A stretch of 64,000 bases of DNA, taken from assembly GCF_001712795.1 (NCBI RefSeq), contig NZ_KV757607.1:8751-72750 (forward strand). The letters run 5' to 3'. This stretch comes from Nostoc sp. KVJ20. GTDB lineage: Bacteria > Cyanobacteriota > Cyanobacteriia > Cyanobacteriales > Nostocaceae. The position numbers were made by a program, and so were the translations under genes. A model generated the notes under the pieces. That model saw only the letters and a program-made list of their open reading frames with translations. It was not told the origin of the DNA and did not search any database. The first letter of the stretch is position 1. Every line of letters begins with the position of its first letter. This document shows, in pieces, positions 9,341 to 17,914 of the stretch.

Positions 9341-9626
9341 GTAAGAATTCAGAATTCAGAATGGGCTAAACGCCCCGCTATCGCTAACAGGATTCAGAAT
9401 ATAGGACTCATATTTGATTTCTGAAAAAACTCAGTACAACTAAGAAGCCTTCTTTCCTGTTGCCTGTTGCCTGTTGCCTATTGCCTGTCTACGCAAATTC
9501 GTTCATAAATCAAAGCGGATTCCTATAGTTAAACAATTAGGAGAAAATTTGATACATAAATTTACTAATTATGATGCTGCATTCCTTTGAAATTCTGACT
9601 TCTGACTTCTGAGTGCTAATTTCTTG
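9341..9626. repeat. Composite repeat, copy 1, carrying a nested element
   Basis: This region is related, inverted, to 14762-15052. It begins with GTAAGAATTCAG and ends with GACTTCTGAGTGC. At 9402-9525 it holds a TAGGACTC element that copy 2 lacks. At 9566-9567 it has the uninterrupted TA where copy 2 carries the 98-bp element. Its right end overlaps the possible N-terminal extension of the histidine kinase, which argues for the later start of that gene. Confidence 0.65.
9402..9525. mobile_element. 124-bp TAGGACTC element with four heptamers, flanked by TA
   Basis: Inverted ends TAGGACTCATATTTGATTT and, inverted, TAGGAATCCGCTTTGATTT. TA flanks at 9400-9401 and 9526-9527; the empty site in copy 2 of the composite repeat has a single TA at 14966-14967. 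The interior has four CCTGTTG/CCTATTG units. A 152-bp copy with eight units lies at 22148-22299. Confidence 0.8.
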
Positions 9627-9660
9627 CAATTATTGCTTAATTTTAGAGATAAATTCTGGT

Positions 9661-12600
9661 ATGAACCATCCTAGATTCTTAGATAACCCCGCACCAAAAC
9701 AAAACACGCAGCCACAAAACTTCTCCTTGGTATTTCTGCATCAGATGATCAATGGCATATCTGACGCAATTTTTGTCAAAGACCGTCAACATCGCTGGGT
9801 GTTACTCAACGATAATTACTGTGATTTCATTGGTCATAGTCGAGAAGAATTAATTGGCAAGTCAGACTATGATTTTTTTCCGCAAGCAGCAGCCGATGTG
9901 TTCCAGCAAACAGATGAACTGGTTTTCACTACAAATATTACTAATGAAAGCCAGAATATTTTTACCGATGCTCAAGGTATAACCCATCTCATATCTACAA
10001 AAAAGTCTTGCTTTGAAGATGAGGCTGGTAATAAATTTCTGGTGGGTAGTATTCGAGATATCATTTTACAGAATGAAGCCGAGAAAGTTTTGGGTGTAAA
10101 TGGCAGAGCTAATGATATTACTGGACTCATGCAAAATAGTGAGGTACTTCGGGAAACCCTAGAAGAACTCCGGATAGTTGAAGAAGAACTGCGCCAAAAA
10201 AACGAAAAATTAGCGATCGCTCGTGAAACGGCAGAATTAGAGCATCGGCGTTATCAGGATTTGTTTGATCTCGCTCCAGATGCTTACTTAGTTACCGATG
10301 TAGACGGCATCATCAAAGAGGCTAACTATGTAGCCGCAGCCTTATTATCTGTGAGACAAAACTATCTGATAGGTAAACCATTCATCCTCTTTGTCGCTGA
10401 AGCAGATCGCCAAATTTTCATTAGCCAACTGTCAAATTTGCAGCAGGTGCAGGATTGGGAAGTCCATCTCAAGTCACGAGGAGGTACAATTTTTCCCACT
10501 AGTGTCAAGATGGTTGCAATGTATGATTCACAGGGTCAGCAGGTCGGCTGGCGTTGGTTGCTTCGCGACATCAGCGAACAGCAAGCCATACTACGCTTAC
10601 GCCAGCAAGCAGAATCAGACCTACACCGCATGAATGCCGTACTCCAAGCTCAACAAGAAGCTTCCATCGACGGAATTTTAATTATTGATGAAAATCGTAT
10701 AGTTACATCATCAAATCAGAAATTCTCCCAGCTATGGCAAATTCCTGCCGCACTACTTCAAACAGGCGACGATCGTCAACTTCTGAAATGCGTACTAGAT
10801 CAACTAGTAAAGCCAGACGAATTTCTGGCTAAAGTGGAGTATCTTTACCAGCATCCAGAAAAAAGCAGTCGTGATGAAATTTTCCTCAAGTCTGGAAAGG
10901 TTTTTGAGCGCTATTCTGCACCCGTGCATAAACACCAAAGAGCTTGTGGTCAGACATTAGCTTTAAAAGACTATTACGGTAGAATTTGGTATTATCGCGA
11001 CATTACCGAATACAAGCAAGCAGAAGCAGAACTCAGGGCTTCACAGCAAAGACTGGCGTTGCTGATTGAACAAACACCTTTAGCCATTGTTGAATGGAAT
11101 ACCAACTTTGAGGTTCAGACCTGGAATCGGGCAGCAGAAAGAATCTTTGGATACACCGTCGAGGAAATGTTGGGTACTGGTTTTGAGATCATAGTACCTG
11201 AAAACGCCAGAAAGCAAGTAGATGAGATTATAACCGCCCTATTAACACAACGTGGAGGAAGTTTTAGTGTCAACGAGAACATCACTAAAGATGGTAGGAC
11301 AATAATCGGTGAGTGGTATAACAATCCGTTAGTGGCTCCTGATGGCCAAGTAATTGGCGTTGCTTCAATGGTGTTAGACATCACAGAACGCAAACGCGCT
11401 GAAGAGGAACAGCAAAAATTTGTCGCGTTGATTGAAAACAGCAGTGACTTTATTGGCATTTCTTCAATGGAAGGGCAAGTTCTCTATGTGAACCCCGCCG
11501 GACTCAAGATGGTGGGACTTAGTAACTTGGAAGTAGCTAAAACCAAGTCAGTGGTTGATTTTCATTCACCAGAAGCTTTTGCCGAGTTTCAGCAACAAAT
11601 TATTCCTTTGATGCTTGAACATGGTTTCTGGCAAGGTGAGTTTCGCCATAGACATTTTCAAACAGGTATAGAAATTCCCACAGATTGCAGCCTATTTATG
11701 GTTAAACATCCTGAGACAGGAGAGCCTTTCTGTCGGGTAGCTGTTGTTAGAGATATCACAGAACGTAAACAAGCCAAGGAAGCTCTGCTAAAGTCGGAAG
11801 CGCAACTCCGACAACAGGCTGAAGAACTTAAAGAAGCACTCCGCGAACTTCAGTATACCCAGACTCACTTAATTCAAAGTGAAAAGATGTCCAGCTTAGG
11901 TCAACTAGTCGCAGGAGTGGCACACGAAATCAACAACCCGGTCAATTTTATTTATGGCAACCTCACTCCTGCCCAGGAATACACCCAAGATTTACTTTCA
12001 CTTTTGCAACTCTACCAAAGTCATTATCCTCAACCTGTGCCAGAAATTGAGGATTTTGTAGAACTAATCGAACTGGAATTTTTGAAATCAGATTTGCCAC
12101 AAATAATTAACTCAATGAAAGGTGGGGCAAACCGGATTCGGGAGATTGTGCTTTCTCTGCGAACTTTCTCACGCTTGGATGAAGCCGAAATGAAAGCTGT
12201 TGATATTCATAAAGGAATCGACAGTACTCTGATGATTTTACAAAGCCGCCTCAGTTTTAATGACAAACGCCCAACAATTGAAATAATCAAAGAATACGCC
12301 AAACTACCGCTAGTTGAATGTTACGCTGGGCAGCTAAACCAAGTATTCATGAATATTTTGTCAAACGCGATCGATGCTTTGGAAGAGTCATTTGTCATTA
12401 GTCATTTGTCATTAGTAAACAATACTGAACAAAGGACAAATTACCAAGGACAAATAACTTCCCCACAAATTCGCATTTGCACCCAACTACAAGAGCCAAA
12501 TCAGGTAACAATTAGGATTGCCGATAATGGATTGGGAGTAACAGAAGATGTTAAAAAACAGCTATTTGACCCCTTCTTTACCACCAAGCCTATTGGTCAA

Positions 12601-12738
12601 GGTACGGGGATGGGGCTTGCCATCAGCTACCAGATCATTGCAGAAAGACATGGCGGTTCTTTAGAATGTATTTCGCAGCCAAGACAAGGCGCTGAGTTTG
12701 TGATTAAGATTCCTCTGATCCAGGATTCGTCAACATAA
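9661..12738 (+). CDS. Multi-PAS sensor histidine kinase
   Basis: From the ATG at 9661 the product has 1025 residues. It has several PAS/PAC sensor modules (roughly residues 20-140, 200-310, 325-440, 455-575 and 580-700), joined by short coiled coils, then HisKA with the phospho-acceptor H755 in VAHEINNP, and HATPase_c with N box, DNGLG and GTGMGLAIS. No membrane segment is seen, so it is a soluble sensor. No receiver domain or response regulator gene is adjacent. The HATPase contains a repeat-derived insertion near residue 910. An upstream GTG/ATG-type extension from 9613 lies in a mobile repeat and is unlikely to be real. Confidence 0.93.
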   Translation: MNHPRFLDNPAPKQNTQPQNFSLVFLHQMINGISDAIFVKDRQHRWVLLNDNYCDFIGHSREELIGKSDYDFFPQAAADVFQQTDELVFTTNITNESQNIFTDAQGITHLISTKKSCFEDEAGNKFLVGSIRDIILQNEAEKVLGVNGRANDITGLMQNSEVLRETLEELRIVEEELRQKNEKLAIARETAELEHRRYQDLFDLAPDAYLVTDVDGIIKEANYVAAALLSVRQNYLIGKPFILFVAEADRQIFISQLSNLQQVQDWEVHLKSRGGTIFPTSVKMVAMYDSQGQQVGWRWLLRDISEQQAILRLRQQAESDLHRMNAVLQAQQEASIDGILIIDENRIVTSSNQKFSQLWQIPAALLQTGDDRQLLKCVLDQLVKPDEFLAKVEYLYQHPEKSSRDEIFLKSGKVFERYSAPVHKHQRACGQTLALKDYYGRIWYYRDITEYKQAEAELRASQQRLALLIEQTPLAIVEWNTNFEVQTWNRAAERIFGYTVEEMLGTGFEIIVPENARKQVDEIITALLTQRGGSFSVNENITKDGRTIIGEWYNNPLVAPDGQVIGVASMVLDITERKRAEEEQQKFVALIENSSDFIGISSMEGQVLYVNPAGLKMVGLSNLEVAKTKSVVDFHSPEAFAEFQQQIIPLMLEHGFWQGEFRHRHFQTGIEIPTDCSLFMVKHPETGEPFCRVAVVRDITERKQAKEALLKSEAQLRQQAEELKEALRELQYTQTHLIQSEKMSSLGQLVAGVAHEINNPVNFIYGNLTPAQEYTQDLLSLLQLYQSHYPQPVPEIEDFVELIELEFLKSDLPQIINSMKGGANRIREIVLSLRTFSRLDEAEMKAVDIHKGIDSTLMILQSRLSFNDKRPTIEIIKEYAKLPLVECYAGQLNQVFMNILSNAIDALEESFVISHLSLVNNTEQRTNYQGQITSPQIRICTQLQEPNQVTIRIADNGLGVTEDVKKQLFDPFFTTKPIGQGTGMGLAISYQIIAERHGGSLECISQPRQGAEFVIKIPLIQDSST
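12388..12415. repeat. Heptamer repeat inside the kinase coding sequence
   Basis: Four heptamers alternate TCATTTG and TCATTAG, the complement of the ATGACAA/ATGACTA repeats seen in spacers. They are read through in frame right after the N box of the ATPase domain; related degenerate GGACAAA units follow to about 12452. Confidence 0.75.
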
Positions 12739-12804
12739 TTCGTAATTTTAACCCGTAAGTAAAAAACAAAGTATTTCTACTACCGACAGCTACCCCTTCT
12801 GAAA

Positions 12805-12868
12805 AGATTAATACGAATTACGTTAGCGCAGCGTTAGCGACGTAGGAGCGTCATTACGAATTACGAAT
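12805..12868. repeat. Palindromic ATTACGAATTA repeat between convergent genes
   Basis: Copies of TACGAATTACG face each other around the core GTTAGCGCAGCGTTAGCGACG. The same core recurs in other spacers (for example near 38710). It lies between the convergent kinase and obgE genes and may act as a shared 3' structure; function is unknown. Confidence 0.4.
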
Positions 12869-12874
12869 TAGTAA

Positions 12875-13903
12875 TTATCTAAATGTCTCCACTTCTTCAG
12901 GAACCTTCATTTGGTCGAGAATTCTCCAAATTTCCTGTAACATTGGGTCTAACCCGGAGCGAGTAACTGCTGAAATCACAAAAACCGGAGCGTAGGAGAG
13001 ATGATTAAGTTGGGTGGCTAACGCTTCCAAATCGACGGTTTCCCGATCAACTGCATCAATTTTGTTCAGTGCCAAAATTTGCGGGCGTTCTGCTAAACCC
13101 CGGCCATAAGCTTGCAATTCTTCCTTAATTGTGTTGTAGTCTCTAACCACATCATCACTAGTGGCATCAATCAAGTGAAGTAGCACTCGCGTGCGCTCGA
13201 TGTGGCGCAAGAAATCATGTCCCAACCCTGCACCGTGCGCTGCTCCCTCAATCAGTCCGGGAATGTCGGCAAAAACAGTCCCATCACCAGTAGGTTTCCG
13301 CACTACACCTAAATTTGGGATCAGGGTAGTGAAAGGATAATCTGCGATTTTGGGACGTGCTGCTGATAAAGATGAAATTAAAGTAGATTTACCAGCATTT
13401 GGTAAGCCAATAATCCCCACTTCTGCCAAAAGTTTCAACTCCAGACGCAGCTGCTTTATTTCTCCTGGTAATCCTGGGAGAGCGTATTCTGGGGCGCGGT
13501 TACGGTTACTTAAGAAATGCTGATTTCCCAGTCCGCCTTTACCACCTTGGGCAATCAGCAAAGTCTGCTTAGGCTCAGTTAAATCCCCCAGTAATTCGCC
13601 AGTTTCAGCATCATAAATGGTTGTACCGCAGGGAACTTCGATGATCAAATCCTTTCCTCCGGCTCCAGTACAGTTACTTGGCCCACCACGAGTCCCCTTT
13701 TCTGCCTGAAAGCGATGGTTGTATCTGAAGTCCAGCAAGGTTTGTAGGTTTTCATCGGCAACGAAAATTACCGAACCGCCTCGTCCCCCATTACCACCAG
13801 AGGGGCCACCAGTCGGCACGTATTTTTCCCGGCGGAAGGCGACAATACCATCGCCGCCCTTACCAGCTTCAACTTCAATTTTTGCTTGGTCGATAAATTG
13901 CAT
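12875..13903 (-). CDS. obgE: GTPase Obg/CgtA
   Basis: This 342-residue GTPase has the glycine-rich Obg fold (residues 1-158) followed by the G domain: G1 GLPNAGKST at 166-174, G3 DIPGLIEGA starting at 213, and G4 NKID at 280-283. Obg proteins associate with the 50S ribosomal subunit and act in ribosome maturation and stress control. The protein lacks the long C-terminal OCT extension found in some bacteria, as is usual for cyanobacteria. It is transcribed after the TerB/Mo-nitro_C gene on the same strand, 88 bp apart, with a heptamer repeat between them. Confidence 0.96.
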   Translation of the reverse strand: MQFIDQAKIEVEAGKGGDGIVAFRREKYVPTGGPSGGNGGRGGSVIFVADENLQTLLDFRYNHRFQAEKGTRGGPSNCTGAGGKDLIIEVPCGTTIYDAETGELLGDLTEPKQTLLIAQGGKGGLGNQHFLSNRNRAPEYALPGLPGEIKQLRLELKLLAEVGIIGLPNAGKSTLISSLSAARPKIADYPFTTLIPNLGVVRKPTGDGTVFADIPGLIEGAAHGAGLGHDFLRHIERTRVLLHLIDATSDDVVRDYNTIKEELQAYGRGLAERPQILALNKIDAVDRETVDLEALATQLNHLSYAPVFVISAVTRSGLDPMLQEIWRILDQMKVPEEVETFR

Positions 13904-13916
13904 ACTTAAATAATAG

Positions 13917-13990
13917 TGAGAAGTGAGGAGTTAGAAGTTAGGAGTTAAAAATTATAACTCTTCACTACTCACTCCTCACTCCTAACTCTA
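13917..13990. repeat. STRR heptamer repeat between obgE and its upstream neighbour
   Basis: Repeats of the type GTTAGGA/GAGGAGT on the left and their complement (ACTCCTA) on the right form a long imperfect palindrome. It may be the 3' structure of the upstream gene, but STRR tracts occur in many spacers here without fixed roles. Confidence 0.5.
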
Positions 13991-13991
13991 A

Positions 13992-14669
13992 CTAAATATA
14001 TGGTGAAACATCTTCACCACATTTATCTGCCAGATAAGAGAGGGCGCGGAAACGTAAGCCTACCAGTTGGTCATACAAGGGATTAATTTTACACATCGGC
14101 GGGATGTGGACAATCTTGCGTCCAAATAAGGTGACATCCCGCTCGAAGGGACACTGGGAGGGAATCATTTTACATAAAAATCGGGCTACTCTTGGGTCTT
14201 GGATATCTAGCCCATCTAGCCAGTCACGCAGGGGGTGTAGTGCATCAATTTGAGGCTTTGTAAGTCCAGGGCTGGTGATAGTGGCGGTAACTAGCTCTGG
14301 ATGTTCTAGGGTTTGGCGAAGGGCTTCTAGTAGATTTTCTGGCTGTTCTAAGGCTTGGCAGAACTGTTGCAGAACTTGATCTTCGCTGGGAGAATAAGTA
14401 CCATCTGCGATCGCTACCATCACTGCTGTCCTTAAGAAATTTTCCGCTGCTGGTGTACCTTTACCCAAGACTGCGGCCAATTCTTCTGGCGTAATTATCT
14501 CTAGTGAGTCCCATTTAATCTTAGGAGCTAATTCATCTTTGGTGATGTTGGCAATTATTTTCTGTTCTTGGTCATCAAAATTACCATCAGCCCAAGCAAT
14601 AGTAAGCAGTCCACGCAACCAAGCGGCAATCTGTTCGCTGCTGTAGGGGGATTGAACGGTACTTGTCAT
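13992..14669 (-). CDS. TerB-like domain fused to Mo-nitrogenase C-terminus domain
   Basis: The 225-residue product has an N-terminal TerB-like helical domain (AWLRGLLTIAWADGNFDDQE), typical of TerB/DjlA-type acidic helices, then a C-terminal domain with LCKMIPSQCPFERDVTLFGR, HIPPMCKINPLYDQLVGLRF and YLADKCG. The second half matches what databases call Mo-dependent nitrogenase C-terminus (PF06967), a Cys-containing cyanobacterial domain also found apart from nitrogenase. Role is unknown; metal or Fe-S handling is a guess based on three conserved cysteines. I start at the ATG at 14669; an upstream start at 14699 would add ten residues. Confidence 0.75.
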   Translation of the reverse strand: MTSTVQSPYSSEQIAAWLRGLLTIAWADGNFDDQEQKIIANITKDELAPKIKWDSLEIITPEELAAVLGKGTPAAENFLRTAVMVAIADGTYSPSEDQVLQQFCQALEQPENLLEALRQTLEHPELVTATITSPGLTKPQIDALHPLRDWLDGLDIQDPRVARFLCKMIPSQCPFERDVTLFGRKIVHIPPMCKINPLYDQLVGLRFRALSYLADKCGEDVSPYI

Positions 14670-14761
14670 AAACTCACGTCTCAAGCTTTCCTCAGTCACT
14701 ACTAAGCTACCCTACACAGTGACTATGAAGATAGTGAGAAAAGCAAAAATCAAGAAAGTGC

Positions 14762-15052
14762 GTAAGAATTCAGCACTCAGGAGTCAGAATTCAGAAGTCA
14801 GAATTTAAAAGGAATGCAGCATGACTAGTACCGCAAGGCGGAATTAAAAATTAAAAATTAAAAATGAAGACAGCGTAAGGGTTTTGTTGATTGGGAATGG
14901 GTGGTTTATTTACGCCGTGCTGTACTAGTGCATTTATGTATCAACTTTTTTCCTAATTATTTAACTATTCTGAATCCTGTTAGCGATAGTGGAACGTTTA
15001 GCCCATTCTGAGCGGAGGCGGAGCGTCTCCGGCTCCGCTCCTGAATTCTTAC
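14762..15052. repeat. Composite repeat, copy 2, carrying the 98-bp element
   Basis: Related, inverted, to 9341-9626. Ends are TAAGAATTCAG and CTGAATTCTTA. It lacks the TAGGACTC element (single TA at 14966-14967) but holds the 98-bp element. At its right edge an extra GCGGAGGCGGAGCG-type palindrome has been added relative to copy 1. Confidence 0.65.
14828..14925. mobile_element. 98-bp MITE-like element with TA flanks, copy 2
   Basis: Same length as and inverted relative to 902-999. TA at 14826-14827 and 14926-14927. The related empty site is TTACTAATTATG at 9563-9574. The interior includes triplicated TTAAAAA units. Confidence 0.75.
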
Positions 15053-15196
15053 AAAAGTGCGTAGGCATCGCCACCTCAAGAAATCAACCAGAGAAGTTTT
15101 CAAATCGCAACAGTCGGTCTTGGGGTAAAATCCATTTGAGAGTAATCTTGAGAATTTTTTCTACTTAAACTGAAAAGGAGATTTAATCTGTGCTGT

Positions 15197-15201
15197 GGAG
15201 G
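15197..15201 (+). promoter_or_regulatory. Ribosome binding site that fixes the methyltransferase start
   Basis: GGAGG lies 5 bases before the ATG at 15207. The in-frame GTG at 15195 would overlap this site, so it is unlikely to be the start. Confidence 0.8.
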
Positions 15202-15206
15202 TATTC

Positions 15207-16022
15207 ATGAATAAAACCAAAGTTAATCTCGGCATCATTCAAGAAACACTACTAATTACCCTCTGGGCTAGAGCTTGTGAGCTTCAGGCAGCAGATCCAA
15301 TTATAGTAGATCCTAAATCATCTGAGATTCTTGCAGCGCTCGACTACGAATTTGATAAATTCACTACTGCTAAATCTTCTCAGATAGGCTCTTGTTTACG
15401 AGGAACTATCCTCGACAACTGGGTACGCAACTACCTTAATCAACATCCCCAAGGTTCTGTTATCGAGATTGGTGCAGGACTGAACACACGTTTTGAGCGA
15501 GTAGATAACGGCAAGGTTTGCTGGTTTGACATAGATTTACCGGATGTCATGGTTCTGCGACGACAGTTTTTTGAAGAAACGGAACGCCGTAAATTAATCG
15601 CTGCTTCTGCCTTAGATACCAATTGGATTGAGCATGTCAAGTGCACTACTAAACAACCTGTTATGTTTGTCGCCGAAGGTGTGTTGCAGTATTTCAATGA
15701 ACAGGAAGTGAAACTATTGTTTGCGAATCTTTTCCAGTATTTTCCTGGTTCATGGTTTGCTTTTGATTCCTTATCACCGCTAATTGTGAAGAATCAGAAA
15801 TACCATGACTCACTCAAATACACTTCGGCAAAATTTGATTGGTGTATCTCAAATATTCATAAGATTAAAGACTGGAATTCATGTTACGAAGTAATGGAAG
15901 TCTGTAATTATGCCAATCTGCCAACTAAATATCGCCGACGGTTTTCTCTAATAAATCGTTTCCTGATGTTATTTCCTCCTCTGTGTGATTCGTCTCGTTT
16001 GGCATTAGTTAAATTAGGTTAA
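15207..16022 (+). CDS. SAM-dependent methyltransferase, Ppm1/Ppm2/Tcmp family
   Basis: The 271-residue protein is a leucine-carboxyl-methyltransferase-like (TcmP) enzyme. VIEIGAGLNTRFER is the SAM-binding motif I and WFDIDLPDVMVLRRQFF the following acidic-loop segment; FVAEGVLQYF is a typical motif IV. Family members methylate carboxyl or hydroxyl groups of small molecules or natural products. The GCS2-like ligase follows after 24 bp on the same strand, so the two probably form a two-gene unit and may act on the same compound. Substrate is unknown. Confidence 0.88.
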   Translation: MNKTKVNLGIIQETLLITLWARACELQAADPIIVDPKSSEILAALDYEFDKFTTAKSSQIGSCLRGTILDNWVRNYLNQHPQGSVIEIGAGLNTRFERVDNGKVCWFDIDLPDVMVLRRQFFEETERRKLIAASALDTNWIEHVKCTTKQPVMFVAEGVLQYFNEQEVKLLFANLFQYFPGSWFAFDSLSPLIVKNQKYHDSLKYTSAKFDWCISNIHKIKDWNSCYEVMEVCNYANLPTKYRRRFSLINRFLMLFPPLCDSSRLALVKLG

Positions 16023-16046
16023 ATCTAAAAAATTAAGGTATATATA

Positions 16047-17147
16047 ATGTTTCTATTTGGCATTGAGCATGAAGTCGCTTTCTTGAATGAAGAAGGAAAT
16101 TTTGCTGATTTTTCGCACACCAAATTTGCTGATTTAAATCAAATTATTGAAAAGCTACCCACATACCCTAGCGACTATCCTCAACTGCGGGTTGGGGATG
16201 CGGGTATTAAGATGAAAAGATGGTACATTGAGGGATTTGAAAGGTTTGCAGATTCCGATGAAGTGATAGATTGTCATGTTAAAGGTATTGAAATTAGAAC
16301 AACTATACATTCTAATATTCAAGGCGCGATTACTGAATTATCAGAAAGTTTTCACTTGCTACGTGAGGTTGCCGCTAGCTTTGGGTTATCACCAGTTTTG
16401 GTCAGTTTTAATCCCTACAATCCGGTTTTTGAGCCTCAACCCCCATTAAACGATTATGAAATTAAACAGCTAGAGGCTTATCCTGACGAACAAACTGCTA
16501 ATATTCACATGGTTTCATACGGGCCAGATTTAAATATCTCAGTGGCAGATTTATCTACTGAAGATGTAATTGATATTGGCAAAAAGTTAACCTATTACAG
16601 TCCCTATATTGTCCCTTTTAGTTATAGTTCCCCTTTTTATAAAGGAGGTTTATGGGATGGGCTATCGGTACGAACGTTTATCAGAACTGGAAAAAGACCA
16701 GCAGCCCTGGTTTTTATTCAGGAGCAGGAACAACTGATTAATAGCATACCTTCCTTGACAAAAATTGCCCGCATTCCGGCTGAAGTGGGACGTATTGAGT
16801 TTAAAGCTTGTGATAGTTGTGATGATTTTTCTATCTATGCGGCTTTGCTGACATTATTGAAAGGTTTGGTGTTAGATAAAACCTTGCTGGGTAAAGCAAC
16901 TGTACCCAATGCAATGTTACACCAACTTTCTGCAAAAGAAGGGTTTGACAATGAGGATATTTTTAGTAATGCGACAAAAGTCTTACAAGCAGCCGAAGTT
17001 GCCTTAGAAGATGACCCAGATATTCATTATTTAACGCCGTTAAAAGTGCTGCTGGCGAAGCGAAAAACAAGATCCCATGAATTAATAGAAATGTTCCATC
17101 GCCTAAGTTCAATAGAAGAGGTAATAAGGCAGACTTATCAAGTTTAA
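16047..17147 (+). CDS. Glutamate-cysteine ligase-like (GCS2-type) carboxylate-amine ligase
   Basis: The 366-residue protein opens with FGIEHEVAF, the acidic metal/ATP-binding start of GCS-like ligases, and contains GIEIRTT, SYSSPFYKGG and VGRIEFKACD, which fit later active-site strands. The family joins a carboxylate, often glutamate, to an amine using ATP. It differs from the standard cyanobacterial GshA, so I call it only GCS2-like. Pairing with a methyltransferase suggests a small modified metabolite. An AAGG sequence precedes the ATG by 9 bases. Alternatives such as an EgtA-like role cannot be tested here. Confidence 0.65.
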   Translation: MFLFGIEHEVAFLNEEGNFADFSHTKFADLNQIIEKLPTYPSDYPQLRVGDAGIKMKRWYIEGFERFADSDEVIDCHVKGIEIRTTIHSNIQGAITELSESFHLLREVAASFGLSPVLVSFNPYNPVFEPQPPLNDYEIKQLEAYPDEQTANIHMVSYGPDLNISVADLSTEDVIDIGKKLTYYSPYIVPFSYSSPFYKGGLWDGLSVRTFIRTGKRPAALVFIQEQEQLINSIPSLTKIARIPAEVGRIEFKACDSCDDFSIYAALLTLLKGLVLDKTLLGKATVPNAMLHQLSAKEGFDNEDIFSNATKVLQAAEVALEDDPDIHYLTPLKVLLAKRKTRSHELIEMFHRLSSIEEVIRQTYQV

Positions 17148-17180
17148 AGGTAAGATTCATTTCCTCTCTCCTTTAAAAAG

Positions 17181-17381
17181 CTACTGTGTATACACAAGTC
17201 GAGTTGAGAATCAAATGGACAGAAAAGAACGGAAAATGATTTTTAAAATCCTTGGTTTTCCGTTATATCTTTATCAATAAATTGACACTATTGATAATCA
17301 ACTTGCTCAACTCAAAACCTTGCCTACTAATGCTTGTATATTACCAAACAAGGATTTTAGAACTTGTATATATACCGTAGC
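17181..17381. mobile_element. Element with CTAC(T/A)GTGTATAYACAAGT ends, copy 1
   Basis: Left end CTACTGTGTATACACAAGT and right end ACTTGTATATATACCGTAG are inverted repeats. Both sides are flanked by the 8-bp direct repeat TTAAAAAG (17173-17180 and 17382-17389). About 201 bp, no coding capacity. A second element with the same ends lies at 20421-20577. Confidence 0.7.
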
Positions 17382-17467
17382 TTAAAAAGCGGGGTCATAA
17401 GAGATATTTATATAACTTTATCCTTTACAAATATCCTCTAAGGTGCATATCAATTAAATTCCTTTGA

Positions 17468-17644
17468 TTGGATAAAGTTGAGCTAAATGAACATAAAATA
17501 GTAGAGGGATTAGCCTGCGAAAACTATTGCGAAAACTATATTAAGTCGATATGTCTAGAGACTGATATTATTGTAACTACAGATATAGGAAACTTCATTC
17601 TAGAGATTGATGCAGACGTTAGCGTTTTCAAAGTAAAAGTATAA
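17468..17644 (+). CDS. Possible small acidic protein
   Basis: A 58-codon reading frame runs from a TTG at 17468 to TAA at 17644 and ends in EIDADVSVFKVKV. It is acidic with three cysteines and no recognised motif. There is no clear Shine-Dalgarno, and a frame of this length can arise by chance in AT-rich DNA. It could also be a decayed gene end. I record it because the spacer is otherwise empty. Confidence 0.22.
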   Translation: MDKVELNEHKIVEGLACENYCENYIKSICLETDIIVTTDIGNFILEIDADVSVFKVKV

Positions 17645-17914
17645 ACAGGGAACCTGGAAAGAAGAACGTCAATATGAAGTGTAATCATTTTGCTAAAGAA
17701 TTAAGGTGGTATTTGCCTATTATCCCTAGCTAATTCTTATATGCAGAAATACTAAAGACAATTTCTTCCTTCGTCAGGTTCGTTTTTCAATAACTTTCCT
17801 ATTGCAGTGTAACTTGCTAGTTTTATTATTGCTCAAGTTTGCAAAATAAAGTTACTTGCTTCCACTCTTTCAGTGAAAGTTTTGCGTTGTTAAAGCTGTT
17901 ATTGAGGACTTCAA
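17645..17914. other. Spacer upstream of the exported stress-region protein
   Basis: No coding sequence or structure is supported. The stretch TTTCAGTGAAAGTTTTGCG close to 17870-17888 contains a short inverted repeat (CTTTCAGTGAAAG) about 25 bases before the ATG at 17915 and could be a leader hairpin. Confidence 0.3.

Noticed and set aside
9613..9660. Longer N-terminus of the histidine kinase
   Set aside because: These codons overlap the edge of a mobile composite repeat; the ATG at 9661 starts a sensible protein.
16047..17147. Assignment as the cyanobacterial glutathione gene gshA
   Set aside because: The N-terminal sequence does not resemble the usual cyanobacterial GshA; kept only as GCS2-like.
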